A DNA stretch of 7,077 nucleotides from Actinomycetes bacterium (GTDB lineage Bacteria; Actinomycetota; Acidimicrobiia; Acidimicrobiales; RAAP-2), in the NCBI GenBank assembly GCA_021849765.1, contig JAJZSM010000077.1, forward strand, positions 1 through 7,077, read 5' to 3'. Every line of letters starts with the position of its first letter. Position 1 is the first letter of the stretch. Below, one piece after another: positions 1 through 4,170 of the stretch. Position numbers and translations under genes: made by a program. The notes beneath the pieces were generated by a model. The model had not been told where the DNA came from. It made no database searches and saw only the letters and a list, made by a program, of their open reading frames with translations.

Positions 1-3
1 GTC

Positions 4-690
4 ATGAGTGATCTGTCCGTGGCTGACGTGGCCGCGGAACTCGACGTCTGCACCTCCCACGTTCGCAAGATGCTCCGCGCGGGTACGCTTCGGGGCACGC
101 ACGTCGGGCGGGCTTGGGTCGTCTCGCAAGACGCGCTGGAGGAACTGGAGTCGCGGCGGGTTGGGGTTGGGCGGCCGCTCGCGGCGCGACGTGCGTGGGC
201 GTTGCTCGAGATTCTCGAGGGGGGTGACGCTACCTCGCTCCCGACGGTGGCCCGTAGCCAGGTTCGAGCGCAGATCCGACGTTTGCGACGCGCTGACGCA
301 CTCGGGTGGCGTACCGCGCTTCGGGGACGTGAGGATCGGTATCCCGTCAGTGGACATCGCGCAGCGATTGAACGTCTGGCCAGAGATGCTGACGTGTGGC
401 CCGTCGGTCCCAATGCGGCCTCCTCGGCTGGCCTCCTCATGGCTGAGTCCACGCCAGAGTTCTACATCTCAAGCGCGAACTGGGAACGACTCGCTGCTGC
501 GTTGCACCTGGTCACATTCCAGCCTCAGATTTCTGCCTACGTACGAATACCGAGATCTGAACAATCGTTCAGTTCACGGGGTCCTGGACGGGCCGTACTC
601 GCCGCGAGTCTTCTCGACAGCGCTGACTGGCGCGTCGCCAAAGCGGGTGTCGACGAGTTGAACCACCTGGCTGAGATGGCCCAGCGGTGA
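4..690 (+). CDS. Excisionase-type helix-turn-helix protein, putative antitoxin/regulator of the downstream nucleotidyltransferase
   Basis: A 228-residue protein. Residues about 4-50 form an excisionase/MerR-like helix-turn-helix (HTH_17 type): a short helix starting LSVADVAAEL, the turn, a recognition helix around TSHVRKMLRAGTL, and a wing with HVGRAWVVSQDALEEL. The rest (about 55-228) is a helical domain I cannot assign to a named family. The stop overlaps the next gene's GTG start by 4 bases, so the two are probably translationally coupled. The partner is an AbiEii-like nucleotidyltransferase, which suggests by analogy with AbiE type IV toxin-antitoxin pairs that this protein binds the operon promoter and acts as antitoxin; that role is inference. 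The ATG places the HTH near the N-terminus as expected, but only three bases precede it, so an earlier start and the promoter cannot be excluded or seen. Confidence 0.8.
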   Translation: MSDLSVADVAAELDVCTSHVRKMLRAGTLRGTHVGRAWVVSQDALEELESRRVGVGRPLAARRAWALLEILEGGDATSLPTVARSQVRAQIRRLRRADALGWRTALRGREDRYPVSGHRAAIERLARDADVWPVGPNAASSAGLLMAESTPEFYISSANWERLAAALHLVTFQPQISAYVRIPRSEQSFSSRGPGRAVLAASLLDSADWRVAKAGVDELNHLAEMAQR

Positions 691-1438
691 GTGACCGCCT
701 CGTCCTCCCGTCGATGGGAGATCCAGTCGACGAACTGTGGGAAACGCTGCTGGCCCTCGCTGGAGGACTTCGAGTCGACTGGTCCAGTATCGGTGGCCTC
801 ATGGTCTATCTCCACGCGCTCGAGCACCAGACACTCCCACCCACCGTCACCCAAGACGCCGATATTCTCGCCAACGTTCGCGTCACTCCGACCGCGCTTC
901 AACAGGTCATCGACGCGCTCACGACAATGAATTTCGATCTCGAAGGAATTTCGCCGGACGGAATCGCCCACCGCTACGTCAGAGATGGACGCTCATTGGA
1001 TTCCAGGGTCGTGGTTGATCTGTTGGCTCCCGAAGGCGTGGGGCGTCGAGCGAATCTGACCACCACGAAGCCAGGACGAACAATCATGGTGCCAGGGGGA
1101 CACAAGCTCTTGAACGTACTGAACGAATAGAGGTCCGTTTCGCAGGAGTAGTGGGGGCGCTTCCCAGACCTAACTTGCTAGGGGCGATCGTCGGTAAGGC
1201 GGCCGCGTGCGCCTTACCCGAAGACGTGACACGCCATCTCCGAGATCTCGCCTTTCTCTGCAGCCTCGTGAAGGACCCCTTCACCCTTCGTGGCGAGATG
1301 AACCGCAAGGATCGTCATCGTTTAGGTCAGGCTTGCGCCCTCGATGAGTACGACAACGCTGCCTGGCGTCACGTGAATGAATCTCGCCGTGGCGATGGCT
1401 TCGCCACATGGGGGATCTTACGGTCGACGGTGTCGTGA
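687..1438 (+). pseudogene. AbiEii/AbiGii-type nucleotidyltransferase (putative toxin), frameshifted
   Basis: The first frame (687-1130) encodes 147 residues starting from GTG within the GTGA overlap. It contains a nucleotidyltransferase core: the IGG motif with G36-G37, then T55-x-D57-x-D59 (TQDADIL) as the metal-binding pair, and D111 in VVVDLL as a likely third acidic residue. The frame then ends early. A second frame, read from 1100 to the stop at 1436-1438, continues with family-like sequence: TQALERTE, then PRPNLLGAIVGKAAA and HLRDLAFLCSLV. Adding one G to the run at 1095-1099 joins them as PGGTQALERTE and gives a protein of about 250 residues. Toxins of this class transfer nucleotides to RNA or protein targets. 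As written, only the catalytic half is made, without the C-terminal helical half. Possible causes are a true mutation, a base-calling error in the G run, or -1 frameshifting. Two TTA leucine codons (1214-1216, 1322-1324) are unusual here. Confidence 0.75.
1095..1099 (+). other. Five-G run, site of the frameshift in the nucleotidyltransferase
   Basis: The zero frame reads CCA GGG GGA CAC here and runs to TAG at 1128-1130. One additional G, or a -1 slip that re-reads G1097, gives CCA GGG GGG ACA CAA and restores P-G-G-T-Q-A-L-E followed by the rest of the domain. The conserved sequence on both sides locates the break to this run. Confidence 0.75.
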
Positions 1439-1450
1439 GGCCGTTGGCCT
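1438..1450 (+). terminator. Small GC hairpin overlapping the nucleotidyltransferase stop
   Basis: A perfect inverted repeat AGGCC-GTT-GGCCT begins on the last base of the TGA. It has a 5-bp stem and 3-base loop with no following T-run. Position suggests a weak terminator of the HTH-nucleotidyltransferase pair, but a 5-bp stem can occur by chance in GC-rich DNA. Confidence 0.25.
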
Positions 1451-1573
1451 GGGCACGAAACTGTCATGACGGCCCTTCGAACGTACTGGAGCCATAACAA
1501 TCCTGAGCAAGCTCGTTGAGGTGAAGGGCTGGGTGGTCGCGTCATCCGAAACTCGGACGCTAAAACGTGGTGG
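1439..1573 (+). other. Gap without a recognisable gene between the nucleotidyltransferase and the pntB remnant
   Basis: About 135 bases with no supportable reading frame, interrupted in all three plus frames and visibly less GC-rich than the secreted-protein genes. It contains an 8-base palindrome GTCATGAC (1463-1470). It does not read as the expected upstream part of PntB, so it is probably the junction between unrelated pieces of DNA. I see no tRNA cloverleaf or insertion-sequence end. Confidence 0.4.
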
Positions 1574-1768
1574 ACGAACGACACTGTTAACCCAGCCGCG
1601 GTCGGCCACAAGCCCTCGCCAATCTGCGGGATGCCGATCGTCCGCGCCGACCTGGCGGAGAACGTCGGTTTCGTGAACGAGCTGCTCTACAACCCCAAGA
1701 CCACGCTCGTCGTCGGCGACGCGAAGGGCGCGTTCACCAAGATGGTCGCCGCGGTCAAGGCCAGTTAG
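1574..1768 (+). pseudogene. pntB: C-terminal remnant of NAD(P) transhydrogenase beta subunit (PntB)
   Basis: Frame-2 translation from 1574 begins TNDTVNPAA, then SPICGMPIVRADLAENV, NELLYNPKT and GDAKGAFTKMVAAVKAS, ending at TAG 1766-1768. This order matches the end of PntB domain III, where the family has GANDTVNPAA, SPI-GMP, and finally NPLF...T-MLFGDAK. PntB is the membrane-anchored, NADP(H)-binding subunit of the proton-translocating transhydrogenase that exchanges hydride between NADH and NADP+. Only about 64 codons remain. The sequence before TNDTVNPAA does not fit the family, and the KRSM-x-x-G stretch involved in NADP binding, normally between the GMP motif and NPLF, is missing, a gap of roughly a dozen residues. 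No ribosome-binding site or early start is evident, although an in-frame ATG lies at 1631. Best read as a decayed gene fragment; any functional copy would lie elsewhere. Confidence 0.7.
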
Positions 1769-1794
1769 GCCGACCCCGCCGCGACGTCGCCGGG

Positions 1795-1809
1795 CTCGTA
1801 AGGTACGAG
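1795..1809. promoter_or_regulatory. Perfect 6-3-6 inverted repeat upstream of the secreted-protein gene
   Basis: CTCGTA-AGG-TACGAG lies 35 bases before the ATG at 1845, in the 76-base gap after the pntB remnant. Placement suits an operator or a short hairpin in the leader. No convincing -35/-10 pair could be assigned around it. Confidence 0.35.
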
Positions 1810-1832
1810 ACATCGTCCGGTTCGGGCGCGAC

Positions 1833-1840
1833 AAGGGGGG
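1833..1840 (+). promoter_or_regulatory. Ribosome-binding site for the gene at 1845
   Basis: AAGGGGGG ends 4 bases before the ATG, with the AAGG core 8 bases away. This purine-rich block is a reasonable Shine-Dalgarno sequence and supports the chosen start. Confidence 0.6.
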
Positions 1841-1844
1841 CACG

Positions 1845-2678
1845 ATGGCGAGGATTCGAGCGGTGGGCGTGGCGGCATTGGTACTCGGGAGTGTCGCCAG
1901 TGCGCAGGTGGCCGGTGGGGTCAGCCCGGGACACGATCGCGTGGCGTCAACGGCGCACGCCCGAGCGACCAAGGCGACCGGTGATCCGGCGGTCATCGCC
2001 TACTACCGCAAGGTCGTGGCGGCGACGGACGCCGCGACCGGCGTGCGCTACGTCTACTCGGCGGCCGCGCCATACGACCAGCTGCAGTTCGGACCCAATC
2101 ACTCATGGAACGTCTGGACGGCAACGTGGCCGCGCCCCGGGTACTACCCGGTCACCGACGTGGTCAACATCGGCGCGCGCAACGCGAAGGTCACCTTCGT
2201 CACCGACACGTTCACCTGGGCCGGGCGCGGCCCGACCTTCAGTCCGTTCAGTGAGCTACTCACGGCGGCGGGCGAGGTGCAGCTCGGCGGCGGCGCGGCG
2301 GCGTCCACGACGCCGACGGCGAATCAGACGGCCGTCGTGCCCTGCCTGGGCTCCGTGCACGGATCGGTGGCGGGGATCAGCAAGGTCGGCGGGGCGTCGG
2401 GCTACGGGCTCTACGGCGACTTCCGTTCCATGCGCCGGGCCGGGGCGAACGAAGTGGTGGTCTCGAGCTTTCCCTTCGGCAAGGGTCACGTCGCCACCGA
2501 GACCGACGTCATCGATCGCTCGACCCTCTTGCCCCGGTCCGGTTTGGACGTGGTGAGCGCCGCGCCCGGTCAGCCGGGCTACCGCATCCACTGGACCGTG
2601 TCGTGGTATCACGTGCCGCTCTACCCGGCCAACACCACCGGTTCGTGCCTCGCGATCGAATCGGGCCTCACCGCCTGA
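1845..2678 (+). CDS. Secreted protein of unknown family
   Basis: A 277-residue protein with a clear Sec-type signal peptide: positive MARIR, a hydrophobic core (about 7-17), and an A-x-A site at 18-20 that suggests cleavage before Q21. The mature chain starts with a Thr/Ala-rich stretch, then a short helix-like segment (DPAVIAYYRKVVAATDAATG), and continues as Trp/Tyr-rich, probably beta-rich sequence. Distinctive parts are SWNVWTATWPRPGYYPVTD in the first third, a Gly/Ala/Thr-rich low-complexity patch near 145-162, and HVATETDVIDRSTLLP near the C-terminal quarter. There are only two cysteines, C167 and C268, which could form one disulfide outside the cell. There is no lipobox, transmembrane anchor or recognisable catalytic motif. 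I do not recognise the family. Its neighbour downstream is also exported, 145 bases away, so the two could share a role at the cell surface, but hairpins between them argue against a simple operon. Confidence 0.8.
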   Translation: MARIRAVGVAALVLGSVASAQVAGGVSPGHDRVASTAHARATKATGDPAVIAYYRKVVAATDAATGVRYVYSAAAPYDQLQFGPNHSWNVWTATWPRPGYYPVTDVVNIGARNAKVTFVTDTFTWAGRGPTFSPFSELLTAAGEVQLGGGAAASTTPTANQTAVVPCLGSVHGSVAGISKVGGASGYGLYGDFRSMRRAGANEVVVSSFPFGKGHVATETDVIDRSTLLPRSGLDVVSAAPGQPGYRIHWTVSWYHVPLYPANTTGSCLAIESGLTA

Positions 2679-2712
2679 TTCTCGTGTGGTCACGGGTCGA
2701 GCGGCGACCCTC

Positions 2713-2732
2713 GATGGACTCGTTGGTCCATC
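2713..2732. terminator. Hairpin 1 after the unknown secreted-protein gene
   Basis: GATGGAC-TCGTTG-GTCCATC is a perfect 7-bp stem with a 6-base loop, 35 bases after the upstream stop codon. There is no T-run, as is common for terminator-like hairpins in high-GC actinobacteria. It may act with the second hairpin at 2758-2774. Confidence 0.4.
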
Positions 2733-2757
2733 CCGGCGACCCGCGTGGAACCCCGGG

Positions 2758-2774
2758 GCCGGTCGCGGACCGGC
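2758..2774. terminator. Hairpin 2 after the unknown secreted-protein gene
   Basis: GCCGGTC-GCG-GACCGGC is a perfect 7-bp, GC-rich stem with a 3-base loop. With the hairpin at 2713-2732 it occupies the region before the next gene. It supports treating 2679-2823 as intergenic rather than as the N-terminus of the following protein. It could be a terminator or a structured leader for the downstream gene. Confidence 0.4.
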
Positions 2775-2823
2775 GCACAAGTCGAGTCCGGGGCCGTCGA
2801 CGCGGGCGATAGCGTGGGCCGCG

Positions 2824-4008
2824 ATGGCTCGTCGATTCGCAGGCGCCGAAGGCGCGCGGGGGCCGACGCGCCCGTCGCGAGCGCGCCGGTTCGCGGTCGC
2901 GCTCGTCGGCCCGGTCACCTTCGCGCTCGTCGTCCCTGTCGCGGTGGCGATGGGGGCGGCCGTCGCGCCGCTCGTCAATCCCGCCGCCAACATCGCCCCG
3001 CGCCCGAACATCTTTGCGAGCGGTCCGTGTCACACCGTCGCGTCACGCACGACGTGCGCCAACCCCTGTCTCGGTCCCGGCGACTCCTGGAGAACGAAGG
3101 GCGACTCGCCGCGTTGCGCGAGCTTCACGATGACCGCCATCAATCACGCGCGCGCCCGTCTCGGGGAGACGGCGCTCACGTTGCCGTCGAACTGGACGAG
3201 GCTCACCTACCCCGAGCAGCTCTTCGTGATCGCGGACATGGAGCGGGTAAGTGCTGGGTACCCGGCGTACCTGGGGCTCAACCGGGCTCTGTCGCTCGAA
3301 GCGGCCCGCGCGGCCGCCGCGCGCAGCGACCCGCGCATCGCCCCGGGGTTCGCGATCGGGCGCAACCCCTCTGGTCAACCGGGCTTTGACGGCGCGTGGG
3401 CGACGGGCACGAACGTGCTCGCCGCGGACTTCGTCTGGATGTACGACGACGGCTGGGGCGGCAGTGCCCGCAATACCCCGAACGGGCTCTGCACGGGGCC
3501 GGGCGCCTGGGCGTGCTGGAGCCACCGCGACGAGCTGCTCGGCTCGTCGCGCGAGCCGAGCGCGGGGGTCGGTCTCGGCTGTGGGACCTGTGAGATGGGG
3601 GCCGCGTTCGCGCCCGTCGGTGGCACCGGATCGCTGGTCGACCTCATCGAGCGCCCGGCGGGGCGCCCACCCGTGATGACCTTCACCTGGGCTCGCGAGC
3701 TCGCCTACTTCACCCCGGGGGCGAACGGCACGCCGTCGGGCACCACGGTCTCGGTGCGGGCGGTCACGCTCGCCGGTCAGCCCGCCCTCGCTTGGTCGTG
3801 GTCTTCGGCAACGGCGGGCGAGCTTGTCGCGCGGCTCTACGCGAGCATGGACTGCACGGGCGCCGCCCAGGTCGAGACTGAGCCCGCGGGTGGCTCGTCG
3901 GGCACGCTGGTGTTGCCCACTGGCGCGGTGGTGTCGTCAGTGCGGCTCGCGGTGGTCGGCTACGCGGTGTCGGCCACGAGCGGGTGCGTCGCGCTCGCCC
4001 CGGGTTGA
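2824..4008 (+). CDS. Secreted Cys-rich CAP/SCP-like domain protein
   Basis: A 394-residue protein from the ATG at 2824. The frame is open from 2686, but that extension covers two hairpins and adds an Arg/Pro-rich stretch before the export signal, so 2824 is preferred despite a weak ribosome-binding site. Residues about 16-22 are basic, followed by a hydrophobic signal or anchor segment (23-50). A Cys-rich stretch follows (C69, C78, C82, C98). Residues about 99-285 resemble the CAP/SCP fold as found in actinobacterial exoproteins: TAINHARARLG, then QLFVIADMERVSAGYPAYLGL, a Trp/Tyr segment WMYDDGWGG, and CWSHRDELLG (C231, H234) followed by GVGLG. Further cysteines (C223, C253, C256, C344, C388) make ten in the mature part, consistent with disulfides outside the cell. 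The last 90 residues look like a separate beta-rich domain. CAP proteins vary (lipid binding, peptidase-like, antimicrobial), so no substrate is assigned. Confidence 0.75.
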   Translation: MARRFAGAEGARGPTRPSRARRFAVALVGPVTFALVVPVAVAMGAAVAPLVNPAANIAPRPNIFASGPCHTVASRTTCANPCLGPGDSWRTKGDSPRCASFTMTAINHARARLGETALTLPSNWTRLTYPEQLFVIADMERVSAGYPAYLGLNRALSLEAARAAAARSDPRIAPGFAIGRNPSGQPGFDGAWATGTNVLAADFVWMYDDGWGGSARNTPNGLCTGPGAWACWSHRDELLGSSREPSAGVGLGCGTCEMGAAFAPVGGTGSLVDLIERPAGRPPVMTFTWARELAYFTPGANGTPSGTTVSVRAVTLAGQPALAWSWSSATAGELVARLYASMDCTGAAQVETEPAGGSSGTLVLPTGAVVSSVRLAVVGYAVSATSGCVALAPG

Positions 4009-4014
4009 TCGAGC

Positions 4015-4045
4015 TCGTCGCGTGGGTGGCGGACCCAGGCGACGA
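4015..4045. terminator. Strong hairpin just after the CAP-like gene
   Basis: TCGTCGC pairs with GCGACGA (7 bp), followed inward by one G-G mismatch and TGGGT/ACCCA (5 bp) around a GGCGG loop. It starts 6 bases after the stop codon. No T-run follows, but stem length and position fit an actinobacterial terminator, separating this gene from the propeller gene. Confidence 0.55.
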
Positions 4046-4154
4046 CCACGGCGGCGTCCACTGACACCGGTGGGATGTCGGCGTCACCCCGCCGGCAGCT
4101 ATGCCGTTGGTGGTATGACTTGGTGTGTTGTTCCTCCCCGAGCCACGACTGTCG

Positions 4155-4161
4155 AAGGAGG
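4155..4161 (+). promoter_or_regulatory. Strong Shine-Dalgarno for the propeller protein
   Basis: AAGGAGG ends 9 bases before the ATG at 4171 and is a near-perfect anti-16S match, the best in the window. It fixes the start and suggests efficient translation. The rest of the 162-base intergenic region upstream (4009-4170) shows the terminator hairpin but no promoter I can assign confidently. Confidence 0.8.
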
Positions 4162-4170
4162 CGCTGATCA

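Noticed and set aside
8..661. Long 217-aa frame overlapping the HTH gene in a different plus frame
   Set aside because: Ser/Arg-rich composition with no domain pattern; the other frame has a clear HTH and couples to the next gene.
1439..1573. tRNA, attachment site or insertion-sequence end in the gap beside the pntB remnant
   Set aside because: No T-arm or acceptor-stem pairing, no terminal inverted repeats and no convincing direct-repeat pair. A 10-base match (GAACGTACTG at 1112-1121 and 1479-1488) is too short to interpret.
1418..1996. 192-aa minus-strand frame
   Set aside because: It runs antisense through the nucleotidyltransferase end, the pntB remnant and a signal peptide on the plus strand; composition is typical of a high-GC shadow.
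2686..2823. N-terminal extension of the CAP-like protein to a GTG at 2686
   Set aside because: Would start 7 bases after the previous stop, cover two perfect hairpins and bury the export signal behind about 46 Arg/Pro-rich residues; ATG at 2824 gives a normal signal peptide.
2256..3011. 251-aa minus-strand frame
   Set aside because: Arg/Ala/Gly-rich low-complexity antisense of the two secreted genes and the hairpin region; no motif.
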